Of a stretch of 64,000 nucleotides of DNA, positions 7,849 through 15,517 are shown piece after piece. Source of the stretch: Alphaproteobacteria bacterium (lineage in GTDB: Bacteria; Pseudomonadota; Alphaproteobacteria; Micropepsales; Micropepsaceae). The notes beneath the pieces are model-generated. The model made no database searches. It had not been told where the DNA came from and saw only the letters and a list, made by a program, of their open reading frames with translations. The stretch covers positions 310,001 through 374,000 of the forward strand of contig JAFARO010000004.1 in the NCBI GenBank assembly GCA_019245415.1. The letters run 5' to 3'. The translations under genes were made by a program, and so were the position numbers. Position 1 is the stretch's first letter. Each line of letters starts with the position of its first letter.

Positions 7849-8267
7849 ATCGGTTTGACCCGTCCCAGCTTGACGATGTGTTTCCAGGCGGCGGCATCGA
7901 CCGGCTGCACGGAGAGCCGGGTGAAGTTGACCAGTACCATGTCCTTCAGCTTCGGATCGGCCTTGGCCGTGTCCAGCGTCACGGGCTTTTCGAACTCCGC
8001 CACGGCCTTGACGTCGACGAGCCCGAACTTGCCGGTCGCGTCGGTCGGATCGGGACGATAGTCGCCGATCACCTCGACGATGCCGACGATCTCACGCGTC
8101 TTGCCGGAATGATAGAAGAAGGCCTGGTCACCCTTCTTCATCGCCATCAGGTTCAGCTTGGCTTGGTGATTGCGTACGCCGCTCCATGGCTCGCCCTTGG
8201 CGCCGCGCGCCTTCTGCATCGCCCAGGAGAACGTCTCGGGTTCGGTCTTGAGCAGCCAGTATTTCAC
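7845..8267 (-). CDS. EVE domain-containing protein
   Basis: A 140-residue EVE-domain protein, related to thymocyte nuclear protein 1, a fold that binds modified bases in nucleic acids. Seen motifs are YWLLKTEPETFSW near the start, WSGVRNHQAKLNL, MKKGDQAFFYHSG and IVGIVEVI. I place the start at GTG 8267, which overlaps the stop of the upstream YciI gene (GTGA) and gives the usual N-terminus; a TTG at 8282 would add five residues. It is the last gene of a gpsA-yciI-EVE operon on the minus strand and ends four bases inside the convergent PIN toxin gene. Confidence 0.9.
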   Translation of the reverse strand: MKYWLLKTEPETFSWAMQKARGAKGEPWSGVRNHQAKLNLMAMKKGDQAFFYHSGKTREIVGIVEVIGDYRPDPTDATGKFGLVDVKAVAEFEKPVTLDTAKADPKLKDMVLVNFTRLSVQPVDAAAWKHIVKLGRVKPI

Positions 8268-8554
8268 AGCGCCGCGCCGCAATTGTTGGCGACCGCCTTC
8301 CAGGGCCGGATGTCCTCGCTTTCGAACAGGCCGGCCTTGGCATAGGGATCGTTGCCGGCCCAGATGCGCGCCGCTTGGATGTCGGCGACGTCGATGATCA
8401 TCATGCTGCCCGCCATGTCGCCGCGGGCATCGAGGAACGGCCCGCCGAGCTTGAGCACGCCGGTCTCCTTCACATACGCAAGATGGGCGGCGCGCGTCTC
8501 CATGCGCAGGCCGAGCGAAGCTTCCTTGTCGATGGCTGTGATGACGAAGAGCAT
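8264..8554 (-). CDS. YciI-family protein
   Basis: A 96-residue protein of the YciI/YCII family, a dimeric ferredoxin-like fold with a conserved His-Asp pair. Here HLAYVKETG and GGPFLDARGDMAGSMMIID are the recognisable segments, and NDPYAKAGLFES is the usual C-terminal block. Biochemical role is unclear for the family. It lies seven bases after gpsA and its stop overlaps the EVE gene start, an arrangement I associate with alphaproteobacteria. Confidence 0.92.
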   Translation of the reverse strand: MLFVITAIDKEASLGLRMETRAAHLAYVKETGVLKLGGPFLDARGDMAGSMMIIDVADIQAARIWAGNDPYAKAGLFESEDIRPWKAVANNCGAAL

Positions 8555-8561
8555 GGCACTC

Positions 8562-9566
8562 CTATTCCGGCTTCAGGGGGCGGCTCATCAAACCTAGCAG
8601 TGCCGCGTCGAGCGGCAAGCGGCCGTCCAGCACCGCCGCCACCGCCTGCGCGATGGGGAGCTCGACACCCTCGGCCTGTGCCCTGCGCACAAGCGCCGGT
8701 GCCGTCGCCACGCCCTCGGCCAGCGGCTGACCCGGCATGTCGAGTTCGGCCGGCGTGCGCCCCTGCCCCAGCCCGCGTCCGAAGCGGAAATTGCGCGAGG
8801 ATATGCTCGTCGCGGTGAGCACGAGATCGCCCAGGCCCGACAGTCCCATCAGCGTTTCGTTCTTCGCGCCCAGCGCCTGGCCCAGGCGGGAAAGTTCGGC
8901 GAAGCTGCGCGCGATCATCGCCGCACGCGCGCTCTCGCCCAGACCCATGCCGTCCACGATGCCGCAGGCGATGGCGTAGACATTCTTTGCCGCGCCGCCG
9001 AGCGTTGCACCCGTCGGATCGTCGCTGGCATAGGGACGGAACGCCGCATGGCCCAAGGTCGCCTGGAGCTTGCGCGCGATCTCCATGCGCTCGGCGGCGA
9101 TGGTGACGGCGGTGGGAAGCCCGCGCGCCACATCGGCGGCAAAGGACGGACCGGAGAGCACCGCGCATTGGGCGTCGGCCACGGTGTCGCGCAAGACTTC
9201 GGTCAGAAGTTTGCCGGTCGCTTGCTCGATGCCCTTGGCGCAGATGACGAGGGGCTTGCCGCCGGGCAGCCCTGCAAGGCTCTCTCGAAAGCGTTGCGCC
9301 GGCACGACGTCGAGGATGACATCGCACTCCGCGGCAGGCGCGCGTTCTTCGGTCACCACCACAGCCGATGGAAGAACGATGCCAGGCAGGTAGGCGGAGT
9401 TCTCGCGCTTGGCGCGGATGGCGTGCGCGACCTCTGCATCGCGGGTCCACAGCGTCACCTGGCGGCCGGCATGCGCGGCCGCGAGGGCCAAAGCGGTTCC
9501 CCAAGCCCCCGCCCCGAGCACCCCTACTGTCGCATAAGCATTTGATCGATCAGAAGTTTCTGTCAT
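8562..9566 (-). CDS. gpsA: glycerol-3-phosphate dehydrogenase [NAD(P)+]
   Basis: A 334-residue enzyme that reduces dihydroxyacetone phosphate to sn-glycerol 3-phosphate for phospholipid synthesis. It has the Rossmann motif GVLGAGAWGTALA near residue 15, VICAKGIE, LSGPSFAADVARGLPTAVT, and the catalytic-lysine region LGGAAKNVYAIACGIVDGM. The C-terminal domain has GLSGLGDLVLTATS and SRNFRFGRGLG. All are standard for GpsA. It heads the minus-strand operon with the YciI and EVE genes and is divergent from a TetR gene. Confidence 0.97.
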   Translation of the reverse strand: MTETSDRSNAYATVGVLGAGAWGTALALAAAHAGRQVTLWTRDAEVAHAIRAKRENSAYLPGIVLPSAVVVTEERAPAAECDVILDVVPAQRFRESLAGLPGGKPLVICAKGIEQATGKLLTEVLRDTVADAQCAVLSGPSFAADVARGLPTAVTIAAERMEIARKLQATLGHAAFRPYASDDPTGATLGGAAKNVYAIACGIVDGMGLGESARAAMIARSFAELSRLGQALGAKNETLMGLSGLGDLVLTATSISSRNFRFGRGLGQGRTPAELDMPGQPLAEGVATAPALVRRAQAEGVELPIAQAVAAVLDGRLPLDAALLGLMSRPLKPE

Positions 9567-9686
9567 CTCCGGCCATGTTGCGCTGCAAAAGATTGAACGG
9601 ATTATTGATTATTCAGAAATATCCATTACCTTTATAGTGGAATCGACACACAGCCGTCATCCAGAGCGGCGAATGGGAAAGTGCTC

Positions 9687-10292
9687 ATGGCCGAAAAAGA
9701 CACCATCCGCGAGCAGATCGTACAAGCGGCCAAGAAGCGCTTCTCGCATTTCGGCTACGCCAAGACCACCATGGCCGAGGTCGCCACCGATTGCTGCATG
9801 TCGCCCGGCAATCTCTATCGCTTCTATTCGGGCAAGCTCGACATCGCCGAAGCCATCGCCACCGAAGATTACACCAAACACCTGGATCATCTGCGCAAGC
9901 TTGCCATGGCGCCGGGCAAGAGCGGTCCGGAGCGCCTGCACGATCTGCTGTTCGAGGAGCTGCGCCGCACCTATCACAAGCTGGAGAAGGATCCGCGCGC
10001 CTACGAGATGGCGGTGGTGATCTCGCGCGAGCGCCCCGAATACGCCAATTGGATGCTGCGCGAGGAGCGCAAGATCCTGGTCGAGATGATGGAAGAGGCC
10101 GAGCGCCGCGGCGAGTACGTGCCGCCGGACAAGGAGTTCACCGCCGAGATGATCCAGTCGGCGACCATGAAATTCCGCTATCCGCAGCTTTGGTCCAAGC
10201 TCACCTTGCCCAAGCTCGAGCGCGAGCTCGAAGGCGTCATCAAGCTCCTGATCAACGGCATCTGCCCTCAGGGCCGCGCCAAGGCGGCATGA
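9687..10292 (+). CDS. TetR/AcrR-family transcriptional regulator
   Basis: A 201-residue regulator. The N-terminal helix-turn-helix reads AAKKRFSHFGYAKTTMAEVA followed by MSPGNLYRFYSGKLDIAEAI, the typical TetR DNA-binding form. The C-terminal ligand domain is rich in charged helices. I use the ATG at 9687; a GTG lies six bases upstream. The 120-base gap to gpsA on the other strand is AT-rich around 9600-9645 and probably holds both promoters. Its ligand and targets are not visible. The LolA-like gene follows on the same strand. Confidence 0.92.
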   Translation: MAEKDTIREQIVQAAKKRFSHFGYAKTTMAEVATDCCMSPGNLYRFYSGKLDIAEAIATEDYTKHLDHLRKLAMAPGKSGPERLHDLLFEELRRTYHKLEKDPRAYEMAVVISRERPEYANWMLREERKILVEMMEEAERRGEYVPPDKEFTAEMIQSATMKFRYPQLWSKLTLPKLERELEGVIKLLINGICPQGRAKAA

Positions 10293-10369
10293 TCGCCGCG
10301 AGATGGCCACGCTTGACCGGGCCAACGGGCTTCTTGTTTCCGCCGCAAAGGCTGACTAGATCGTTCGCC

Positions 10370-10993
10370 ATGCGCCGCCTTTCGGTCCTCGCTGCCTTTT
10401 CACTTGCGCTATCGAGCACGAGCGCGTGCGCGCACTGGTTCAACGACGCCGACAAGGCCGATCTCGATCGCATCAGCGCCTCTTTGAATACGATCCGCAC
10501 GATGAAGGGCGGCTTCATCCAGATCGGACCCGACGGCCAGGTGGACGAGGGCGAGTTCGACCTGATGAAGCCCGGCCGCATCCGCTTCCAGTACGATCCG
10601 CCGACGCCGACCCTCATCGTCTCCGACGGCAAGACGGTGGCGGTGGAGAATACGCGTCTCAAGACCATTGACCGCTACTCGCTCTCGGACACGCCGCTCG
10701 ACATCATCCTGGCCGACAACATCGACCTGAAGCGCAACTCCGACATCATCGGCATCGAGCATCAGCCGGACGCGCTCATCGTCCGCGCACATTCGGGCAA
10801 TTTCGGCGTCCACGCCGACGTCACCATGACCTTCGCGGAGCCGACGCTCGAGCTGAAGCAATGGACCGTGGTGGACAACCAGGGCCTCTCGACCACGGTG
10901 GCGCTCAAGCGGACGCAGACCGGCGTCGCCATCCCCGCCGACCTTTTCGTCGTGCCCGACAAGAACGCGTTCAAGAAGAAGGCGGGCGGGTAG
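10370..10993 (+). CDS. LolA-like outer-membrane lipoprotein carrier protein
   Basis: A 207-residue exported protein. Residues 1-22 form a signal peptide (MRRLSVLAAFSLALSSTSAC). The mature part has the LolA-fold pattern: ISASLNTIRTMKGGFIQIGPDG, then GEFDLMKPGRIRFQYDPP and LIVSDGKTVAVEN. LolA carries lipoproteins from the inner to the outer membrane through the periplasm. In alphaproteobacteria this is the usual form of the gene, often beside ftsK or xth, neither seen here. Function is from fold and family only, so I leave the symbol blank. Confidence 0.85.
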   Translation: MRRLSVLAAFSLALSSTSACAHWFNDADKADLDRISASLNTIRTMKGGFIQIGPDGQVDEGEFDLMKPGRIRFQYDPPTPTLIVSDGKTVAVENTRLKTIDRYSLSDTPLDIILADNIDLKRNSDIIGIEHQPDALIVRAHSGNFGVHADVTMTFAEPTLELKQWTVVDNQGLSTTVALKRTQTGVAIPADLFVVPDKNAFKKKAGG

Positions 10994-11008
10994 GGGCGCC
11001 CCCAAGAG

Positions 11009-11107
11009 CGTCATCGCCCGTCCGCACGCTGTCGCTGCGGACCATGCGGGCGACCCAATTTCCTTCGAGAGAAAAAATGGGTCGCCCGGACAAGCCGGGC
11101 GATGACG
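11009..11107. repeat. intergenic palindromic repeat, CGTCATCGCCCG type, copy 1
   Basis: The unit begins CGTCATCGCCCG and ends CGGGCGATGACG. An inner GCGGGCGACCCAATTT on the left and AAATGGGTCGCCCG on the right are near-mirror copies. It shares its right half (TGGGTCGCCCGGACAAGCC, then GGGCGATGACG) with the copies at 50242-50324 and 53392-53489. It lies between the LolA-like gene and puuD. Confidence 0.85.
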
Positions 11108-11238
11108 AATTTGTGGAAAGGGAAAGTTGCCGGCAGAAGTCTTATTACCTTGAAAATATTGGGAAAAATTGCAGCATGTGGCCCACCTTGCCGCCGCTTG
11201 AGGGGCCGTGCTAGGCCAGCCCGGCAAAGGCCTTTTCC

Positions 11239-11988
11239 ATGTCCCCCCGCGCCCCCGTTGTCGGCATTCCTTGCGACCATCGCTTGGTCGGCAAGCATGC
11301 GTTCCATCTCGTCGGCGAGAAATACATCGCGGCGGTGCGCGACGGGTCGCAGGCATTGCCGCTGCTGGTGCCCGTGCTCGATCCTGCGCTGCCGGTGGCG
11401 GAGCTGGTCGCGGCGTTCGACGGCTTCCTCTTCACGGGCGCGGTGTCCAATGTCGCGCCGAAGCATTACGGCGGGCCCGAGCCGCGCGAGGGCGTGCTGC
11501 AGGACGAGCGCCGCGACGAGACGACCTTGCCGCTGCTCAAGGCGGCGATCGCGGCGGCCAAGCCGGTGCTCTGCGTCTGCCGGGGGTTTCAGGAATTGAA
11601 CGTGGCTTTCGGTGGCACCTTGCATCAGCATGTCCACGAGCTCGAGGGCCGCCTCGATCACCGCGAGGACACCGACGCGCCGCTCGAGACCCAGTACGGC
11701 CCGGTGCACGCGATCCAGATCGAGCCCGGCTGCCTGTTCGCCGATATCGTCGGCGCCGGCGTGTTCCAGGTGAATTCGCTGCACGGCCAGGCGATCGACA
11801 GGCTCGCGCCATCGCTTCACGCCGATGCCACCGCTTCCGACGGCACCATCGAAGCGGTGTCGATGCCCGGCGCCAAGGCCTTCCTGCTCGGCGTGCAATG
11901 GCACCCCGAGTGGCGCTGGTGGGAAGACGAGCTCAGCCGCGCCATCTTCGGCGCCTTCGGCGAAGCGCTTCGCGAGCGCGTGCGATGA
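11239..11988 (+). CDS. puuD: gamma-glutamyl-gamma-aminobutyrate hydrolase family protein
   Basis: A 249-residue class I glutamine-amidotransferase-fold hydrolase (peptidase C26). The catalytic triad is visible: Cys114 in VLCVCRGFQELN and His222 plus Glu224 in LGVQWHPEW. PuuD cleaves gamma-glutamyl-GABA to glutamate and GABA in putrescine catabolism. The stop overlaps the start of a glutamine-synthetase-like gene (ATGA), the natural partner that makes gamma-glutamylputrescine. A fumarylacetoacetate-like or other C26 role is possible but less likely in this context. Confidence 0.9.
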   Translation: MSPRAPVVGIPCDHRLVGKHAFHLVGEKYIAAVRDGSQALPLLVPVLDPALPVAELVAAFDGFLFTGAVSNVAPKHYGGPEPREGVLQDERRDETTLPLLKAAIAAAKPVLCVCRGFQELNVAFGGTLHQHVHELEGRLDHREDTDAPLETQYGPVHAIQIEPGCLFADIVGAGVFQVNSLHGQAIDRLAPSLHADATASDGTIEAVSMPGAKAFLLGVQWHPEWRWWEDELSRAIFGAFGEALRERVR

Positions 11989-13340
11989 ACCGCGACACCT
12001 ATGACGAGATCGCCGAGTGGCTGAAGGATCGCCGGGTCGGCGAGGTCGAGTGCCTGGTCTCCGACATGGGCGGCATTGCGCGCGGCAAGATCCTGCCGAC
12101 GGTGAAATTTCTCGGCGCCATCCGCAGCGGCACGTTGCGCCTGCCGGAATCGATCTTCGGCCAGATGGTCACCGGCGCCGATGCCGACACCGAGACGCTG
12201 ACGTATCAAGCGCCGGACATGACCTTGACGCCCGATCTGGACACTTTGCGTATCGTGCCCTGGTACAAGGAGCCGACGGCGCAGGTGATCTGCGATTGCA
12301 CCAAGCAGAGCGGCGAGATCGTCCCTTTTGCGCCGCGCGCGATCCTGCAGCGCGTTCTGCGGCTCTACGACGACAGGGGCTGGCGCCCCGTGGTGGCGCC
12401 GGAGCTCGAGTTCTTCCTCGCCGCCAAGAACATCGATCCCGACTATCCGCTGCAGCCGCCGGCCGGCAAGAACGGCCGTCCGCAATCGGGCCGTCAGGCC
12501 TACGGCATCGATGCCGTGAACGAATTCGATCCGCTGTTCGAGGACATCTACGATTTCTGCGAGGCGCAGGAGATCGGCATCGACAGCCTGATCCACGAAG
12601 AGGGCGTCGCCCAGGTCGAGATGAACTTCAATCACGGCGACCCGCTGTCGCTGGCCGACCAGACGTTCCTGTTCAAGCGCACCGTGCGCCAGGCGGCGCT
12701 GCGTCACGACATCTATGCGACCTTCATGGCCAAGCCCTACGAGCAGGAGCCGGGCTCGGCGATGCACATCCATCAGAGCGTCGTCGATCACAAGGGCAAG
12801 AGCCTGTTCGCCAACAAGCACGGCAAGGACACCAGGCTGTTCCTCGCCCATATCGGCGGCTTGCAGAAATACCTGCCCGCGGCGATGCCGATGATCGCGC
12901 CGTTCGTGAATTCCTATCGCCGGCTGGTGCGGTTTCTCTCGGCGCCGATCAACACCCATTGGGGGCATGAAAACCGCACCGTCGGCCTGCGCGTGCCGGT
13001 CTCCGATGCGAAGAACCGCAGGGTCGAAAACCGCGTGCCCGGCGCGGACGCCAATCCCTATCTCGCCATCGCCGCGTCGCTGGCCTGCGGCTATCTCGGC
13101 ATGGTCGAGAACCTCGTCCCCACCAAGGCGATGGAGGGCAATGCCTACGAGTCCTCGCGCTACCAGCTGCCCCGCCACATCCTCGACGCGGTCAACCGCT
13201 TCCGCAATTCCGCGGACCTCAAAGAGGTCTTGGGGGAGCAGTTCGTCTCGCTGTTCAGCGACGTGAAGGCCTCCGAGCACGATGCCTACCAACAGGTCAT
13301 CTCGCCCTGGGAGCGCCAGCATCTGCTCTTGAACGTGTAG
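11985..13340 (+). CDS. puuA: glutamine synthetase family protein, probable gamma-glutamylputrescine synthetase
   Basis: A 451-residue member of the glutamine synthetase superfamily. It starts with an N-terminal domain around VECLVSDMGGIARGKILP, followed by the catalytic segments VAPELEFFL, HEEGVAQVEMNFNH, GSAMHIHQSV and NRTVGLRVP, and ends with ENRVPGADANPYLAIAA. The metal-binding Glu and His residues of these blocks are present. Members of this subfamily ligate glutamate to amines instead of ammonia; the ATGA overlap with puuD argues for putrescine as substrate. It lacks the adenylylation loop typical of GlnA as far as I can see. Confidence 0.88.
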   Translation: MNRDTYDEIAEWLKDRRVGEVECLVSDMGGIARGKILPTVKFLGAIRSGTLRLPESIFGQMVTGADADTETLTYQAPDMTLTPDLDTLRIVPWYKEPTAQVICDCTKQSGEIVPFAPRAILQRVLRLYDDRGWRPVVAPELEFFLAAKNIDPDYPLQPPAGKNGRPQSGRQAYGIDAVNEFDPLFEDIYDFCEAQEIGIDSLIHEEGVAQVEMNFNHGDPLSLADQTFLFKRTVRQAALRHDIYATFMAKPYEQEPGSAMHIHQSVVDHKGKSLFANKHGKDTRLFLAHIGGLQKYLPAAMPMIAPFVNSYRRLVRFLSAPINTHWGHENRTVGLRVPVSDAKNRRVENRVPGADANPYLAIAASLACGYLGMVENLVPTKAMEGNAYESSRYQLPRHILDAVNRFRNSADLKEVLGEQFVSLFSDVKASEHDAYQQVISPWERQHLLLNV

Positions 13341-13378
13341 CCACAGCCCGAGCGCGACAAAAAGGGCAGAAATCCCGC

Positions 13379-13420
13379 TTGACTGAATATAAGCTTTTAC
13401 TTACCGTAAGCTATGGCTTA
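13379..13420 (+). promoter_or_regulatory. promoter/operator region of the arsR-type gene
   Basis: TTGACT at 13379-13384 could be a -35 box. The sequence TAAGC-tatg-GCTTA at 13407-13420 is an inverted repeat that spans the ATG of the regulator gene, and an AAGCTT lies just upstream (13391-13396). ArsR-type repressors usually bind such short inverted repeats over their own promoter and start. The -10 box (TACCGT) is weak. Confidence 0.45.
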
Positions 13421-13736
13421 TCAAAATTCCCTGGCTGCTCTCGCCGATCCGACCCGTCGCGCCGTGTTCGAGCGCTTGGCGGACGGACCCCAGCCTGTCG
13501 GCCGGCTGGCCCGGGGGCTGCCTGTCAGCCGGCCAGCGGTGTCGCAGCATCTGAAAGTGCTCAAGGAGGCCGGCTTGGTACGCGACCGGGCCGAGGGCAC
13601 GAGGCGGGTCTATGCCATCGACCCCGAAGGGCTCGGCGCCCTGCGCCGCTATTTCGACCAATTCTGGGATCAGGCGCTTGCGGCTTTCGCGGCCGAGGCC
13701 GAGAAGGACCCGCAGCCGCAGGCGGGGGAGGACTGA
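13413..13736 (+). CDS. ArsR/SmtB-family winged-helix regulator
   Basis: A 107-residue repressor with the ArsR winged helix: LADPTRRAVFERLADG, then VSRPAVSQHLKVLKEAGLV and the wing RDRAEGTRRVYAID. It has no cysteine cluster typical of metal sensors and belongs to the type commonly paired with SRPBCC (AHSA1) genes, as here. The following SRPBCC gene starts two bases after its stop, so they are one operon. Confidence 0.93.
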   Translation: MAYQNSLAALADPTRRAVFERLADGPQPVGRLARGLPVSRPAVSQHLKVLKEAGLVRDRAEGTRRVYAIDPEGLGALRRYFDQFWDQALAAFAAEAEKDPQPQAGED

Positions 13737-13738
13737 CC

Positions 13739-14215
13739 ATGGACCGGACCATTGCCATTGCGCCGGTGCGGAAGTCGCTGGTGGTGCAGGCTCCGCAAAA
13801 GCGGGCCTTCGACGTTTTCACCGCGAAGATCGACCGCTGGTGGCCGAAGACTCATCACGTCGGCAGCGCGCCGGTGCGGCTGTCGGCGATCGAGCCCTTC
13901 AAGGGCGGGCGCTGGTACACGACGCACGAAGACGGCTCGGAGGCGGTGACCGGCCACGTGTTGGTCTGGGAGCCCCCGGCGCGCGTCGTGTTCTCCTGGG
14001 AGATCAATTCGCAGTGGAAGCCCGATTCCACGGTGGCGTCCGAAGTCGAAGTGCGCTTCCTTGCCGAGAGCGAGCGCGTCACGCGCGTCGAACTCGAGCA
14101 CCGCAATTTCGAAGTGCTGGGTCGCGAAGGCGGCGAGAAGATGCGCAGCGACGTCAGCGGCGGCTGGCCGACGATCCTGGAATTGTTCAAGCAAGTTGCG
14201 GAGGAAGTGGAATGA
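13739..14215 (+). CDS. SRPBCC-domain protein (AHSA1-like)
   Basis: A 158-residue START-like protein with a hydrophobic ligand cavity fold. It has the N-terminal VRKSLVVQAPQKRAFDVFT, the WWPKTHHVG segment, the central GGRWYTTHEDGSEAVTGHV, and the C-terminal GGWPTILELFKQ typical of Aha1/ SRPBCC proteins next to ArsR regulators. Its ligand is unknown. Stop overlaps the next gene's ATG (ATGA). Confidence 0.9.
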   Translation: MDRTIAIAPVRKSLVVQAPQKRAFDVFTAKIDRWWPKTHHVGSAPVRLSAIEPFKGGRWYTTHEDGSEAVTGHVLVWEPPARVVFSWEINSQWKPDSTVASEVEVRFLAESERVTRVELEHRNFEVLGREGGEKMRSDVSGGWPTILELFKQVAEEVE

Positions 14216-14790
14216 CGATGTTGCATTGGAGTTTGGCTCTCGGGATCGTGGCTGCTGGACTTGCGTCGGCGCCTTCGCGGGCCGCAGTGGTCGACCAGCA
14301 GCCCAACGGATTCAGCCTGCAGGAGCATGAGACGATCGCCGCCGCGCCCGACAAGGTCTGGGCCGAACTCATCCAGCCGGCGCATTGGTGGAACAAGGCG
14401 CATACATTCTCGGGCGACTCCAAGAATCTGACGCTCGAGGCCAAGGCCGGCGGCTGCTGGTGCGAGACGCTTGCCGATGGCGGCAGCGTGCTGCACATGA
14501 CGGTGGTCTATGCCGCGCCCGGCAAGCTCCTGCGCCTGCGCGGCGCGCTCGGGCCGTTCCAGAGCACGGGCATGGACGGGGCGATGAACGTCGTACTCGA
14601 GCCCGGCGACAAGGAGAAGAAGACCACCAAGCTCACCGTCGTCTACAATCTCGGCGGCTATGTTTGGGGCGGTTATCAGGCGCTGCCGGCTTCCGCCGAC
14701 GGCGTGCTGAATCTGCAATTCTATCGCCTCAAACAGCTGATCGAGACCGGGTCACCCGATACGCCGCGTCCCGCAGGAGAAAAGCCATGA
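14212..14790 (+). CDS. exported SRPBCC-family protein
   Basis: A 192-residue protein with a signal peptide (hydrophobic residues about 5-22, ending APSRAAV), so it acts outside the cytoplasm, unlike its neighbour. The mature part has the SRPBCC pattern: HETIAAAPDKVWAELIQPAHWWN, then GGCWCETLADGGSVLHM and LRLRGALGPFQ. The AHWW and CWCE motifs are recurrent in exported members of this family. It is the third gene of the arsR operon and overlaps the GST gene start. Confidence 0.85.
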   Translation: MTMLHWSLALGIVAAGLASAPSRAAVVDQQPNGFSLQEHETIAAAPDKVWAELIQPAHWWNKAHTFSGDSKNLTLEAKAGGCWCETLADGGSVLHMTVVYAAPGKLLRLRGALGPFQSTGMDGAMNVVLEPGDKEKKTTKLTVVYNLGGYVWGGYQALPASADGVLNLQFYRLKQLIETGSPDTPRPAGEKP

Positions 14791-15431
14791 CGCTGCGCAT
14801 CCACGCTTTCCCCTTGAGCCCACGCGCCTTCAAGGTGCTGGCCGTCGCTCATCACCTCGGCATCGATTACGAGTTCGTGCTCTGCGATCTCGCCGCGGGC
14901 ACACAACGCACGCCGGAATTCACGCGCCTCAATCTCAATCAGCGCATGCCGGTACTCGAAGAGGACGGCTGGTCGCTGTGGGAGTCGAACGCCATCGCGC
15001 TTTTTCTCGCGGCGAAGACACCGCGGGACGGCTTCCTGCCTGCGGGCGAACGCGGCCGCGCGGATGTGAACCGATGGATGTTCTGGGAAAGCGCCCATTG
15101 GGATCCGGCCTGTGCCATCCTGGTGTTCGAGCGCTTCGTCAAGGCCGCGTTCAATCGCGGCGCCCCCGACTCGGCCGAGATCGAAAAGGGGCTGGCGCAG
15201 TTCCACCGCTGTGCCGGTGTGCTGAACGAACATCTCAAGGGCCGCGAATTCCTCTGCGGCGATGGGCTCAGCGTCGCGGATTTCTCCGTGGGCGCCGCGC
15301 TGATCATGGCGGACAAGGCCGCGTTTCCGCTCGAGGCTTATCCGGAGATCCGCCGCTGGTACGCGGCGCTGACCGCGCTTCCCGCCTGGCAGAAGACGCT
15401 GGCGATGTCGCAACTGCCGAAGGCGGCATAA
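14787..15431 (+). CDS. glutathione S-transferase family protein
   Basis: A 214-residue protein with an N-terminal thioredoxin-like domain (HAFPLSPRAFKVLAVAHHLG) containing the glutathione gamma-glutamyl site WESNAIALFLA, followed by a helical C-terminal domain with CGDGLSVADFSVGAALI. This is the standard two-domain GST. The catalytic Ser is probably in PLSPRA. It ends the arsR-SRPBCC-SRPBCC-GST operon, with an ATGA overlap at its start; the operon may handle a hydrophobic electrophile. Confidence 0.92.
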   Translation: MTLRIHAFPLSPRAFKVLAVAHHLGIDYEFVLCDLAAGTQRTPEFTRLNLNQRMPVLEEDGWSLWESNAIALFLAAKTPRDGFLPAGERGRADVNRWMFWESAHWDPACAILVFERFVKAAFNRGAPDSAEIEKGLAQFHRCAGVLNEHLKGREFLCGDGLSVADFSVGAALIMADKAAFPLEAYPEIRRWYAALTALPAWQKTLAMSQLPKAA

Positions 15432-15438
15432 GAAGTGG

Positions 15439-15506
15439 TTCACGCGGAGTCGCGGAGAGCGCGGAGAGAGAATTCCTGCTCTGCGCCCTCCGCGTCTCCG
15501 CGTGAG
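15439..15506. repeat. intergenic palindromic repeat, TTCACGCGGAG type
   Basis: Starts TTCACGCGGAGTCGCGGAG and ends CTCCGCGTCTCCGCGTGA; the two halves are inverted copies around AGAGAGAATTCCTGCTCT. It sits between the convergent GST and DUF2914 genes, where a long hairpin could also act as a transcription barrier. This sequence type is widespread in bacterial intergenic regions. Confidence 0.8.
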
Positions 15507-15517
15507 ATATTTTGTGT

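Noticed and set aside
11009..11107. CRISPR-like repeats
   Set aside because: The palindromic units are single and far apart with no regularly spaced repeats or cas genes.
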